Positions 30,440 to 40,642 of a DNA stretch of 64,000 nt are shown here, piece after piece. Under the pieces are notes generated by a model. The model saw nothing but the letters and a program-made list of their open reading frames with translations. It searched no databases and was not told where the DNA came from. The translations under genes and the position numbers were made by a program. The number at the start of each line of letters is the position of its first letter. The first letter of the stretch is position 1. Origin of the DNA: Leishmania infantum JPCM5 (lineage: Eukaryota; Euglenozoa; Kinetoplastea; Trypanosomatida; Trypanosomatidae); the NCBI RefSeq assembly GCF_000002875.2, contig NC_009408.2, forward strand, positions 1 through 64,000. Reading direction: 5' to 3'.

Positions 30440-30889
30440 GGGTTCTCTTCGTTTCAACGCATGCCCGGCGGTAGGGTGTGCTCGGCTGCTTTTTTTTTTC
30501 CGTTTCTCTTTTCCGTCCATCCGTAGGCTTCGTTCTGAACACCAGTGCTGGGCGCACTCCGTCACTGCGCTTCCCCCCTCCCCCACTCTCTTACAACCTC
30601 CAACGCTTTTTTCATTTGCCTGTTTTACTCTTTTTTTGATTTTGTTGTATACACATGCACGAATAGACTTCGCCCCCGTCGACTGTTTCCTGCTTGTCTC
30701 TCCGAGGCGCATGACTCTTTCCCGCCTCTCATGGGTTTTACCCCCTCGCAACGCCACCGTCGCCAGTCGTCGGCACGAATCATGCCTTTGCATGTACGCG
30801 CACTCGCACGCAGGAGTTCAAGCGTGCACCTGGTAACGCTGCTGAGTCTTTTCGTCTAGGGTTCGTTTCTGAGACTTACGCGTGTGTGT
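30440..30889. other. 3' UTR before SIDER copy 2
   Basis: No gene is seen. Strong pyrimidine tracts run from 30488 to 30650. Confidence 0.55.
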
Positions 30890-31445
30890 CTCTTCTGTCA
30901 TGAAGGAGGACCCCTTTGGCGTGGTATCCAGGATTCAGCGCCCGCTGCGGGCGAGGAAGCCAAGCAGCCACCCTCTCCCCTGTCAACGCCGAACCACGTC
31001 CGGTGCTGACAGGGTTAGGTACCTACGACGTGAGGAGGTCAGAGCAATGTGTGGCTGCTGATGCCGGAGGTGGGGCTGTGGATGGATCTGCGGCGGAGCG
31101 ACCTGCGGCAGCGAAGACATGTACACTATCCATATTATAGACAGAGCTGCAACGTAGTGCGAACGCAGCCCACGCGGCCCTCGCGCTGCCTCCTGGTACG
31201 GGCTGCCTCAGCCACGCCGAGGAGGACGCACGAGGTGGCGGCCGGCAGAGCGGGAGGTGGGTGGGTGTAGTTCGAGGCAGGGGCCGTGCTCGGGTGAGTG
31301 AGTCGGCGCATCTCGTGCACCGCGTGTGTCTACGGCTGCTTGGCACCACGCGATGGGGCCTGTGGCCGTCTTGCCGGGGGTGGCGGTAGGGTGGTGTCTG
31401 AGGCATGCTGTGTGGCAGAATGGCCACGTTGAAAATAAGCAAACA
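30890..31445 (+). mobile_element. SIDER2-like short retroposon relic, copy 2
   Basis: Same orientation and structure as the copy at 26474. Bases 30908-31433 are identical to 26490-27015 (526 of 526 by eye). Upstream of that block the two copies still align over about 15 bases with a few differences, so the element's 5' end lies near 30890. It carries both Pr77-like signatures (about 30922-30968 and 30998-31048) and ends in an A-rich stretch (TTGAAAATAAGCAAACAA). I see no clear target-site duplication. It is placed in the likely 3' UTR of the PEX11 gene. Confidence 0.82.
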
Positions 31446-32182
31446 ATCATGCGCCTGTGTGCCCGAGGACATGTGCTCATTTTATCCACCCACCCGCAGC
31501 TGGCACTCAGCCGATGAACGTGGTGACACAAGGTCAAAGGAGTGGGAGCGTACTGCGAAAGGGATATGCGCCTTGTGTGATATGAGGGCGATATCGGGGG
31601 CAAAGTGTTGTGCGCCACGTTGATGAGGTACGAATCTACGGCGCTCTTCATGCCATTGCGCCCTTGAAGGGATCAGCGGCACTTGTAGCAGAAGGAGACA
31701 TACCGCTGGCGCACAACAATGTAGGGGCCATCGTTGCATGCGACTGTGGTGCAGTATTGAAATCCAAGTTGCCGTGCCCTCACACCCCGTCCTCCTTTTG
31801 CAGCTGTGTGGTGTTCTCCATCGACGGCCAGCGAGTCACACCGCGACGTCGCAGCTTTACGTCTCTGTGGCACTGCTCGTTTGCACACTTTTATTTTGTT
31901 GTATGCTGCTTGTCTGTTTCCTTCGAACCCCGCCTCTCATGCTCACCTGCCGAACCGCTGTCCTGGACCGCGTGTGCCGATCCTTGAAGTCCTTTTCAAC
32001 CACTTCCTCTCCCCCTCATCCTAGGCGACGCGCGCCTTTGCGGCTGTCAACCACTTCGTCTAGCGCAGCATTCGAAGATCAATCGCCCCGTGCACAAACA
32101 AAAAAGAGGGGTTGTTTTTTTTCCGCAGAAGAGCTGCATCTTCTTGTCACCGATCGTGCCTCGGTTGAGCTCATTGGTACCC
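31446..32182. other. Intergenic/UTR
   Basis: No convincing gene is seen. The 3' part is pyrimidine-rich. The tract ending TTTTTTTTCCGCAG places a splice acceptor at 32127-32128. Confidence 0.6.
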
Positions 32183-33052
32183 ATGGCCACTCTTGAAAAA
32201 CAGTTGCAGTCCAGCACGCTGAGCAAGCAGTGCAGGGCAGATCTGCTCAACCATGTCGAGGAAGTCGAAACAAGCTCTCGGCGCCTCTCCAAGAAGATGA
32301 TCACGCTCCCGGATTCCAACCTCCCATCCGCGGTCACGATGCCGACCGACAACTCCGTGAAGCGTGGCATTCGCGCCGCCACCGCCGGCGCTAACACGGA
32401 GCGGTCGCTGCACTACACTGCAAGAAAGCAGGAGAAGGATGAGATGGTTGCCAGCCGGATCATCTCTGACAGGAATCTGAGCGGAACGTACTTCAAAGAT
32501 TGCTCGCACAAGTTTGTGAACGGCGCACGCAGCTGGCCTGACCCATTCCGGTCCTCGCGCAGCCGCACAGCACTTTCGGGCAAAGATATGGATTTTGTCT
32601 ACCGCTATGCCGAGGCAGCGACGGGGTCCGCAATTGAGCGCCCGCAGCCGTCAGACGACGCCTCCGTTGCTGCGACGGCGGCGTACCGCAAGGCGTTCCG
32701 GCAGTACAAGGGAAGAGACCCCACCGCGAAGGAGATGGAGGAGGCAGGCAGGCTGGTGTACGCTTTTGATGAACACGGCAGCGTTGGGGTGCTTCAGAAG
32801 CCACACAGCTGCTACCCTCACACACACATCTCGGCCGTCAAGACGCACATCCGCACGTGCCCAAATCAGGTGTACTTACCGGAAGTGCCTCCTGTGCGTG
32901 CCGCACGAAGCGAGTTCCCCGGACCAATCCCAACGTGGTCGAGCACCAAGCGCACTACCACCATGGCCACCAATGGCACGTACCGACCTGGCCACCATCA
33001 GGCCACGAGTCTGAAGCGGGAGGCAATGAGTACGGTGGTGGGCTCTCGTTGA
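32183..33052 (+). CDS. Hypothetical protein
   Basis: This 289-aa basic protein matches no domain I recognise. It has an N-terminal coiled-coil-prone segment (about 1-45, ending SSRRLSKKM) and several short motifs rich in Tyr/Pro/His in the C-terminal half (PHSCYPHTHISAVKTHIRTC, NQVYLPEVPP). The middle contains KAFRQYKGRDPTAKEMEEAG. Overall it resembles small axonemal or cytoskeletal proteins, but this is only a compositional impression. The ATG at 32183 is the first after the strong acceptor at 32127-32128; the in-frame extension to 32090 lies before that acceptor. Confidence 0.75.
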   Translation: MATLEKQLQSSTLSKQCRADLLNHVEEVETSSRRLSKKMITLPDSNLPSAVTMPTDNSVKRGIRAATAGANTERSLHYTARKQEKDEMVASRIISDRNLSGTYFKDCSHKFVNGARSWPDPFRSSRSRTALSGKDMDFVYRYAEAATGSAIERPQPSDDASVAATAAYRKAFRQYKGRDPTAKEMEEAGRLVYAFDEHGSVGVLQKPHSCYPHTHISAVKTHIRTCPNQVYLPEVPPVRAARSEFPGPIPTWSSTKRTTTMATNGTYRPGHHQATSLKREAMSTVVGSR

Positions 33053-33959
33053 GCCTCACTTCTTTCGCTCGGTGCACTTACTACTCGAATCTCGCCACAT
33101 GTGGTGCGTATGCGCGCTATAGACAGCCTCCTCTGCTGGCGTGCGTGGCTACTGTTCTCTGTGTTGCTGTGGTTACTGTTCAAGGTGAGTGGATGTACGG
33201 TCCTCTTGTGTTCGTTTTTGCTTCTTTTGTCCCCTGTTTTCTTTGTATCTCCCCCGTCTGGTAGACAGTGCACCACATGTGTCGAGGAGAACTGAGCCAT
33301 CAACGTGAGGTGCTCGCACGCACCAGCCTTCGCCTGCGTGTTTGTGGCTGCGTTTAGACGTCTCTAGCGCCACGCCTCGCGCTGTTCGCCTCTCCTTTCC
33401 TAAAGTCCATGTATCTTATGCGTTTTTTTTTTGGGGGGGAGGGGTGGTCTGCATGTTTCTCGTTTTCTCTGTATTTGGAGAATGCAACTTGACGATGCAG
33501 AGGCTTATGCTCATGAAAACTGAGCGGTTGCCGTCTCGACAAGCAACCTCCCCAATATCCAGTTTCTTGCCCTCCGAACGAGCCGTTTGCGCGGAGGAAT
33601 TGAATGTGTAGACTCACCATTGGCCATCTAAGCGTTTCAGTGCACCGGTTTGGACGGCAAGGCCCCTGCCCTCCGCGCAGACACCTGCGCAGATCCAGCA
33701 AGGAGGGGCTGATTTTCTTTTTTGGAGACCGGCCTGCCTTATGGCGTTGGCTCCGCATGCTCATCTGCCCCTTCTATACCCCGCCTTCACCACCGCTTTT
33801 TCGTCCTTGTCTTGACCTTCTCGTCGTTTTGTGCTCTCATCGGATGGCTCACACAGCAAGGAAGCCATTTCTGTTTTACTTGCGGTGCGCACATCTGTTT
33901 TGCCAAGCCCACTCACAGGTACATCTCCCTATTCTCGAAACCAGACGACAGCTGCAGCG
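33053..33959. other. Intergenic/UTR
   Basis: No gene is seen. A T run (33421-33432) is followed by a G run. The acceptor AG at 33917-33918 precedes the phosducin-like gene. Confidence 0.6.
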
Positions 33960-34685
33960 ATGGAGCGCACGGCTGATCAGCGCATTCGCACGACGGAGTG
34001 GGAGGACGTGCAGTATCGGTATGGCAACCGCGTCGGCAAGTACAAAACACACGAACTGGAGATACTAGCCCAACAAATTGCCGACAGAAACCAAAACACG
34101 TGCCTCACAGCCTATGACCCACAAGCGGAGAAAGTCGCAGCCAAGCTTGAGCGTGGAGGGTACGAGTACAAGGGCGGCGAAGAGGAAGGCACCAACTTCA
34201 TTGTGGACTCGGACGACGAGGACGAAGCGGTGGCTGCTATCCGTCGAAGACGTCTGATGGAGCTGCAGCGGCAGAAGGCGATGGAGCGCTTTGGGGTATT
34301 ACGGCACATCCCGGGCGCTGACTACGTCGCAGAGGTGACAGAGGCGTCTTCTTCGTGTTGGGTGGTGGCGGCGCTCATCAAACCGGGTCACAGCGACTGT
34401 GAGGCACTGTTGACGGTGCTTCGCACGGTGGCTCAGCGGCGCCGATCGGTCAAGTTCGTTTCGATGATCTACACCGAGGCAATTCCTAAATTTCCCGACG
34501 GCCTCCTTCCCTGCGTACTGTTGTACAAGGACAAAGAGTTGAAGAAGCAGATCACTGGGCTGGCAGACTGGCAGGCCCAGAAGAGGTTGAGTGTTGCCAC
34601 AGTCGAGCAGGTGCTTTCTCGCAACGGTGTTCTGCCGCCTATCGAGGACGACGAAATCGACGAAGCCGTGGATAAGGATGAGTGA
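33960..34685 (+). CDS. Phosducin-like protein (PDCL3/PLP2 type)
   Basis: This 241-aa thioredoxin-fold protein of the phosducin-like family acts with the CCT/TRiC chaperonin in folding actin, tubulin and G-beta proteins (established for PLP2/PDCL3). It contains an N-terminal TTEWEDVQYRYG helix motif, an acidic patch (DSDDEDE) followed by a basic helix RRRRLMELQRQKAMERFG, the VxEASSSCWVVAALIKP strand-helix of the Trx fold, and the C-terminal FPDGLLPCVLLYKDKEL segment with an acidic end. The length matches the family (about 235-240). In-frame sequence upstream to 33831 precedes the acceptor at 33917-33918 and is excluded. Confidence 0.9.
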   Translation: MERTADQRIRTTEWEDVQYRYGNRVGKYKTHELEILAQQIADRNQNTCLTAYDPQAEKVAAKLERGGYEYKGGEEEGTNFIVDSDDEDEAVAAIRRRRLMELQRQKAMERFGVLRHIPGADYVAEVTEASSSCWVVAALIKPGHSDCEALLTVLRTVAQRRRSVKFVSMIYTEAIPKFPDGLLPCVLLYKDKELKKQITGLADWQAQKRLSVATVEQVLSRNGVLPPIEDDEIDEAVDKDE

Positions 34686-35514
34686 AGTGCCCAGCGTCCG
34701 TCTCTCGGATGGCTCTTCGTACCTGTAATTTTTGTGAAGCCTACAGTGGAGCTGCTTTCCGACCTTGGAGCTGCGCTTACGCTGAACGATCCGATGTGTA
34801 CCTCTCAGGCCGCTACAAAACGTTTCTTACTCGTCGATGCCGTTGCTCTTGCTACTCCGCGTGCGTACAGCCATCCGCTGCCAGGCTTGTCGTTTTCGAG
34901 ATGCCATACCGCTGTGAATCTTCCAGTCGTGCATGTTCATGTGTGTGTGTGTGTGTGTGTGGTCGCGTTTTCCCATGAAAAGGGGTTTGTGTGTGCTCCC
35001 TTTCTGCCCCGTCGCTTCTCCGCTTTTATCACGCAGCTGTGACGGCGAACCGCTGACGATGCAGGACTGAAACCAAACGTAAATGGCGGAGGACACTCTC
35101 TAGCTGTCACTATGAAGATGGAGTTGCTCCCGTCGCAAAGCGTGTGATGATAGTGAAGGCGATGCTGCTTTCCCAATCGCTGGCGAGACATACACGGAGT
35201 GCCTTGCGTGAAAGATGCTGCCACCAAAGCCTTCCGGCACCAACGAGGTGGCTGTCCGATCACCTCAACTAATGTCCGCTCCTCCGCCCCTCTCTCTTTC
35301 CTGGCCGCTGCCGTTAACGCCCCCTTACCGGCTCCTCTTTCGCGGTTCGTTTTCGCCTGTTTGTGTGTGGGCCTTCGCACCATCGCTTGAGGCCTGTGCG
35401 TACGCCTCTGCCCTCCCTCTCTATCCCCAAACTCATCCGCCAGCCTGTCTCTTTGCCGATTGTGCTCGCGCTTGAGTGCGGGAGGGAGGAGGCTACCATC
35501 GGCCACTCCTCGCC
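34686..35514. other. Intergenic/UTR with (GT)10
   Basis: No gene is seen. A (GT)10 microsatellite lies at 34941-34961. A pyrimidine-rich stretch (about 35400-35460) precedes the AAA gene. Confidence 0.6.
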
Positions 35515-37122
35515 ATGCCCGTCGACGGACACCTTATCGCTGATGTGCAGCGACTTCGCCAGCTCGGGGAGCAGTCGCTCTTCCTCCTCGTTGTCGGCGG
35601 TAAAGGTGCGGGCAAAAGTACGGCACTTCAGAGCTTCGCCAGCGGACTGCAGGTGGCGACCAAGGTTCGGCACGCGGCCGGAGTGCACGACTGTGCTCTT
35701 ACCGCACCGGCAGCTGCTTCACCCGACGATGACTTCACACTGTGGACGCTGACCTACGCCACTGTGGCGCACAGCAGCTCGACGTTAGGCGCACTCTCTA
35801 CCCGTGCACCACTGTTGCGGCCCTTCTCGATCGTTGTCGCTGATGACATTGACCTCCTCTGGCTTCTATGCAGCATGAACGGCCTTCTGCCACCCCTCCA
35901 GTGTCTTCTCCACGCAGTGTTGACGAGCTCGTCGTGTGCGGTCGTGGCCAGTGCTCCTAGTCAGGACACGGTACCGCCATGGCTACTAGAACAAAAGCTA
36001 CCTGCTCTCTACCCGCTCCGCGAGCTTACCGAGGCGGGAGCGAGGCGGCTGTTGCGCAGCGTTCGGCAGCCACTCTTCAAATCACGTGGCGAGCTGCTCA
36101 TTAGTGCACAGACCCCCTTCACATCACGTCAAATGTTTCTCTTCAACGCATGCATGGCACTGGAGGCCGCCTCGCACGGCGCTACCGGAGAAAAGCTGCG
36201 CTCACTGGTTCAGGAGGACCGCGCCTTCCTCCACCACCGGCGTTCCCCTACTGGCTCCCAGCGCGCACCTCCCCACCTTTACGGTTTAGGCGAGGTTCGC
36301 CATCGCATCAGCACTCTTGTCTCTGTCTTCGCCGCACACAGTAGCCCAGGCGGTGGCGGTCAGCTGATGGCATCCCTCCCCTCTTCCACCGGGTTGCTTC
36401 TTCACGGCCCCTCGGGGTGCGGAAAGTCCAGCCTCGCCCGACAGACGGCCGCCGATTTTCCGTCTATCCCATTTTTCTTTGTGGAATGCACGATGCTATT
36501 TTCCAAGTACCTCGGAGAGAGTGAGGCGCAGTTGCGGGAGGTTTACCGTCGAGCACGGACGCGCACTCCGGCGGTGGTGGTACTGGAGGACCTGGACGTC
36601 ATCGCACAGTCTCGCGGCGCGGTGCAGCACGGAGGCGGGGACCAGAGCAGCGGCAACAGCAAAAGCCAGCTCGACGTCACAAGGCGCATGCTGGCGGGTC
36701 TCCTCTGCGAGCTGGACGGCGTCACAGACAACAGTGGCGTACTCACCATTGGAATCACTAATGCACCGCAGGTGCTCGACGCTGCCGTCCTCCGCCAGGG
36801 CCGACTTGAAACGCTTGTGTACATTCCGCCCCTCACCCAGGACGGGGCAGAGGAATGGTGCACGCATTTTTTCGAGCGATTCGACGGCGCAGAGGGGCAG
36901 AGGCGCGAGTGCATCGTGATGGTGGCCAGCCACGCGGTCGGCTGCGCTGCCGCGTCGCTGCAGTACGTCCTGCGAAAAGTGTTCGAAGCATGTGCGCTGC
37001 GTCACGGTTGGGACGCAGCCTCAGCCGGCTCGCTGCCCTTGCCGACCCTTGCGGAGATTCAGGGACACCTCTTCGAGAGCTGCTCCGTGCTGCGGCGCGT
37101 GAACCACCCACACTTCGAGTAA
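35515..37122 (+). CDS. Small tandem AAA-type ATPase
   Basis: This 535-aa protein has two P-loop modules. The first (about 5-215) has Walker A GGKGAGKST (near 29-37) and a Walker-B-like strand SIVVADDIDLL. The second (about 255-460) has LLLHGPSGCGKSS, Walker B VVVLEDLDVIA and the second-region-of-homology segment DAAVLRQGRLETLVYIPPL. The latter is most like type II AAA proteins (PEX1/PEX6/AFG2 group). It is far shorter than PEX1, PEX6 or p97 and lacks an N-domain. The acidic pair of the second Walker B is Glu-Asp rather than Asp-Glu. The substrate is unknown. The frame continues upstream to a GTG at 35476; the ATG at 35515 is used. Confidence 0.8.
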   Translation: MPVDGHLIADVQRLRQLGEQSLFLLVVGGKGAGKSTALQSFASGLQVATKVRHAAGVHDCALTAPAAASPDDDFTLWTLTYATVAHSSSTLGALSTRAPLLRPFSIVVADDIDLLWLLCSMNGLLPPLQCLLHAVLTSSSCAVVASAPSQDTVPPWLLEQKLPALYPLRELTEAGARRLLRSVRQPLFKSRGELLISAQTPFTSRQMFLFNACMALEAASHGATGEKLRSLVQEDRAFLHHRRSPTGSQRAPPHLYGLGEVRHRISTLVSVFAAHSSPGGGGQLMASLPSSTGLLLHGPSGCGKSSLARQTAADFPSIPFFFVECTMLFSKYLGESEAQLREVYRRARTRTPAVVVLEDLDVIAQSRGAVQHGGGDQSSGNSKSQLDVTRRMLAGLLCELDGVTDNSGVLTIGITNAPQVLDAAVLRQGRLETLVYIPPLTQDGAEEWCTHFFERFDGAEGQRRECIVMVASHAVGCAAASLQYVLRKVFEACALRHGWDAASAGSLPLPTLAEIQGHLFESCSVLRRVNHPHFE

Positions 37123-38200
37123 TGGGCGCCTCTCACAACGCCTGTTAAACAAAACATAATTTCATAGATCAAAGGCATAAAGCGCTCTACGTGGCGTGTG
37201 TGTGGGCCTGTGTGATGCAGACGGGAGCTCGTGTTCTTGGCCCCCTCCCCAAACCCCACCCTGACGTGCTGCTCTTCCTAAAGGCGCTGCGTATCTCTCT
37301 ATGCACTTGTGCCGCAGAGCGGTGAAATAGGTCTGATAGAAGATCTCTGGCGTAGCGACGCCCTCCCTCTCTCCGCGTTAGCCGGTGCCGCTTTCTCCGT
37401 TTCGTGGCGCACCCACCTCGGGTCTTCTGCTTTCAAATGGTCTTCTCTGCAGAAGTTTCAACGTGCGTCGCCCAGCAACGTTTTTGCTCCTCTCCGTCGC
37501 GCATCCTCCTTTCACTCTCTCGATCACTCCTGCTCTTTGCGGCCACAGGACGTGGCAAGCACACGTACACCGGAGCGCGCGCCGATCGCATTCGTCTCTT
37601 TTTTTCACGTTCGGAAAGAGGCATCAGCTGAACGTTTTTGTTCTAAAGCTCTCGTTTGTTTGGAGCCCGCCGCGCCTGCGTGTCCAGGGGCTCGTGGCTG
37701 ACCTTGGCTGCCGCTCAAAGGCGATCAGCTCGCACGACGAGAGTAGGCGGCATACACACACACACTCACAGCGTCGGGCGCCTTGTGTGAAGGGTGAGGA
37801 GCGGTGGAGAACTGCTTTCCTGGAGTCTCCTCCGCTACCCTGCGTCTAATCAGCCTCGTGCACACATCACAGCTGCGCGTCGCCCTCTTGCAGGAACCTT
37901 CTCGAGGCGCCTACCTTCTTTGTGTTCTGTCTTGGTTGCGCGCCCAGGCCTGAGGGCGTCACGTTTTCCGCGGAGGATTTCCCGCAGTGCTATGAAGTGG
38001 CGCCCGCTGGCGTTTTTCAGTGCTCCTCGCCAACACGCATTCTGCTGCCTGCCTTTGCACCCCCTACGCATTCTCGCAGACACACACGCGCGAACGGGAT
38101 CCGTCCTGTCACATTGCTCATCGTAGTATCTCTTATCCTCTGTGTCTCGCGCTGTTCTACCATTGTGTCTTCTCTTCCGTATTGTCTGGCGTGACAGCGG
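37123..38200. other. Intergenic/UTR
   Basis: No gene is seen. A pyrimidine tract directly precedes the AG at 38196-38197, only three bases before the next ATG. Confidence 0.6.
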
Positions 38201-40642
38201 ATGGATTACCGGTCGCCATTTGAGCTACGCCAGCAGCTCCTCGAGGAGGCCCGGGCTTCCCAGTCAACGTTGCCGCCAAAGAAGTGGAAGAGCAAGACCA
38301 AGGGCAGCAGTGGCGGCAACGGCGACAACTGTGCCGCGCCGCTCCCTAGGCACTGCTCAGTGGGTAAAGATGGCTCGGGCTTTATGCCCTCCACCGCACT
38401 TCCTGATGACCCCACCGCACTGGTGCGCGAGGTTCCTGGCGCCGAGAACATTGAGGCCCTCAATGCGGCCCTGGAGCGCGAGGAGGCGGTGCAGCGGTAT
38501 GTGGAGAAAGAGAAGCTCTCGGTAGAGGAGTCTGCCAAGTACATTATGGCAAATGGCAGCACAATGCAGCGCATCTCTTTTTTCGGTCATGTCCGCGAGC
38601 AGCTTGTCGACTTGCCCTCGAAGGGGATCTCCAAGGTGCTGGAGACGCTACTGGACTCGATGTGGGCGCAAGACCCTGAGCTGCAGTGTCGCGCGCCGGA
38701 GAATCTTCTGAAGCTTGTAGGTTTGCTGGACCCGAACACGGCAACTAAGATGTATGACTTTACCAAGACAATGCTGACCGTCCAGACGCCGGAGATTCGC
38801 GTAGCGTGGTGTGAGTTGCTGCTCGGGCTCATCGACTACTTGCCTGTTAGTGTGCTGCAAAGTGACCTGATTGTGCTCGCCGTGAACAAGTCGGAGCACG
38901 CGCAGCCGCAGGATCAGCGCGAACTGAGTTGCAAGCTCTTTGGCGCCCTCTGCCAGCATATAGCTTCTGAAAAGGTCGAGGAACTCATACTGCCCCGAGC
39001 CCTGGCCTTGTGCCAGGACACGAACGTCGGCGTCCGCCAGCGAATGTGCCAGCAGTTGTGTGCGATTGCGCATTCACTGGGTGTAGAAAAGGCCAAGACA
39101 CGCGTAGCGCCGGACTTGTTTGAGCTCCTGAGCGATGAGGAGCAGGCGGTGTCGCGAGCTGCCTTCTCGTGCCTTATCGACTTAGTGGAGTTCTTCGGCC
39201 CCGTCTACCGGCGCGAGAAGCTGTTCCCCATCATCAAGAACTTCATCTCGAATCCACCAAGCGAGGTGGTCGGGCTCCTCGTCGGAGAGTTCGGTCGCTT
39301 CCTCGACGCCATCAAGACTGACATCATGTCAGACGACGACGTGAAGCTTTTTGCAGACTTTTTCTGTGCCGCTGCGACGCGACACGAAGAGGAGGCGCGC
39401 CGTCAGTGCGCCTTTAACTTTCCTGCTGTGGTGGCATCGCTTCCTCGCACCGTCTTCGCCACGCACCTGAGCAAAGCGCTCTTGTCCCTCTCCTCTGATA
39501 GTTGCGTTGCTGCCCGGGTCAGCGCCGCTGCGGGCATGCACGAGCTTCTTCCACTGCTGCACTCGCCAACTGCTGACCTGTTGGAGCGGCCCTTCCTGCG
39601 CCTCATCGGTGACTCTGACACGTCCGTACGGGCGGCGCTGGTGAAGCACATCAACAACCTTCTTGATTACTTCCGCAGCGAGCTGAAAAGCTCGTCCCGC
39701 GTGTCGTTCTTTTCTGCTGTCCTTGACGCTCTCCTTTCGTGGGTGTCGGAGCCTGTGGTGAATTGGCACACTATGCAGCATGTCATGCAGATTGTGGACC
39801 ACTATATTGACTCGTTCGAGGAGAGGACGCTGACGGAGCAGGTCGTGCCGCGGCTGTGGGAGTACGCCAAGACCGGGGCGACGATATTGAAGGCCGACTG
39901 TGCCACGCTCATTATGCACATAGCCTCCCGCATCGAAAACTTCATCGCGAAGGCGCAGATGTTTAGCCGCCTGAACAGCGAGTACGGTAGATCCAGCTCG
40001 TGCTACGCGCGTCAGACGTACATCTACTTTGTCTCTGCATCCTTTCGCTTTTTTTCCATGCGCTGTGTTCGGGAGCGTATGCTGGAGTGCTGCCTCGAGC
40101 TGCAACGCGACAGCGTGACGGCGGTACGACTGGCACTAGCGCGTACCCTGCCGCTGCTGTCGCAGACACTGCGGAAGAGCAACGCCGGCGCCCTCGAAGA
40201 GGAATTTACTGCTATGGTCGGCCGGCTGTGCGAAGACGTGGATGAGGAGGTGCAGGAGGAGGCTGCGAAGTACGTAGCAGGATGCGAACGCCGCGCTCGC
40301 GCGAACACCGCTGCGCCAAGCCGATTCAACGAAGAGGTGGATAGCAGACGAGAGAAGGCGGAGCTGGCGATGCTAGAGCACGCAAAGGAGACGGACAAGG
40401 CGGAGCGGCGTGCAAAGCTGCGTGACTTGCTGAAGAGCGAGCGTGAGAAGGAGCTCATGGAGTTGCCGTCACCTCCAAAGGGACGTAAGCCGGCGCCACC
40501 GGCCAGCACAGCACCGCTTCCGTTAACTCGTCGTCACGGCAGCAAGCTCTCTATATTGCCCTCTGCGAACACGGTGAGTCTGCCCCGCATTGCGACAGCG
40601 AAGCAAACACCGGCGCGGACCATGAGCCGCAAGAGGCCTTGA
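38201..40642 (+). CDS. HEAT-repeat PP4 regulatory-subunit-like protein
   Basis: This 813-aa protein has a disordered basic N-terminus (1-75), then about 15 HEAT-like helical pairs (about 110-700) such as VRQRMCQQLCAIAHSLGVEK, AVSRAAFSCLIDLVEFFGPV and SVRAALVKHINNLLDYF. The C-terminus is Lys/Glu-rich and Pro-rich and ends in basic residues (SRKRP). The overall architecture and the R-V-R-x-A-L repeats resemble scaffold or regulatory subunits of PP2A/PP4 (PR65, PPP4R1, PPP4R4). The length (about 800-870) and basic tail fit PPP4R4 best. It would target a PP4-like phosphatase catalytic subunit. The start ATG at 38201 follows the acceptor closely. Confidence 0.8.
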   Translation: MDYRSPFELRQQLLEEARASQSTLPPKKWKSKTKGSSGGNGDNCAAPLPRHCSVGKDGSGFMPSTALPDDPTALVREVPGAENIEALNAALEREEAVQRYVEKEKLSVEESAKYIMANGSTMQRISFFGHVREQLVDLPSKGISKVLETLLDSMWAQDPELQCRAPENLLKLVGLLDPNTATKMYDFTKTMLTVQTPEIRVAWCELLLGLIDYLPVSVLQSDLIVLAVNKSEHAQPQDQRELSCKLFGALCQHIASEKVEELILPRALALCQDTNVGVRQRMCQQLCAIAHSLGVEKAKTRVAPDLFELLSDEEQAVSRAAFSCLIDLVEFFGPVYRREKLFPIIKNFISNPPSEVVGLLVGEFGRFLDAIKTDIMSDDDVKLFADFFCAAATRHEEEARRQCAFNFPAVVASLPRTVFATHLSKALLSLSSDSCVAARVSAAAGMHELLPLLHSPTADLLERPFLRLIGDSDTSVRAALVKHINNLLDYFRSELKSSSRVSFFSAVLDALLSWVSEPVVNWHTMQHVMQIVDHYIDSFEERTLTEQVVPRLWEYAKTGATILKADCATLIMHIASRIENFIAKAQMFSRLNSEYGRSSSCYARQTYIYFVSASFRFFSMRCVRERMLECCLELQRDSVTAVRLALARTLPLLSQTLRKSNAGALEEEFTAMVGRLCEDVDEEVQEEAAKYVAGCERRARANTAAPSRFNEEVDSRREKAELAMLEHAKETDKAERRAKLRDLLKSEREKELMELPSPPKGRKPAPPASTAPLPLTRRHGSKLSILPSANTVSLPRIATAKQTPARTMSRKRP

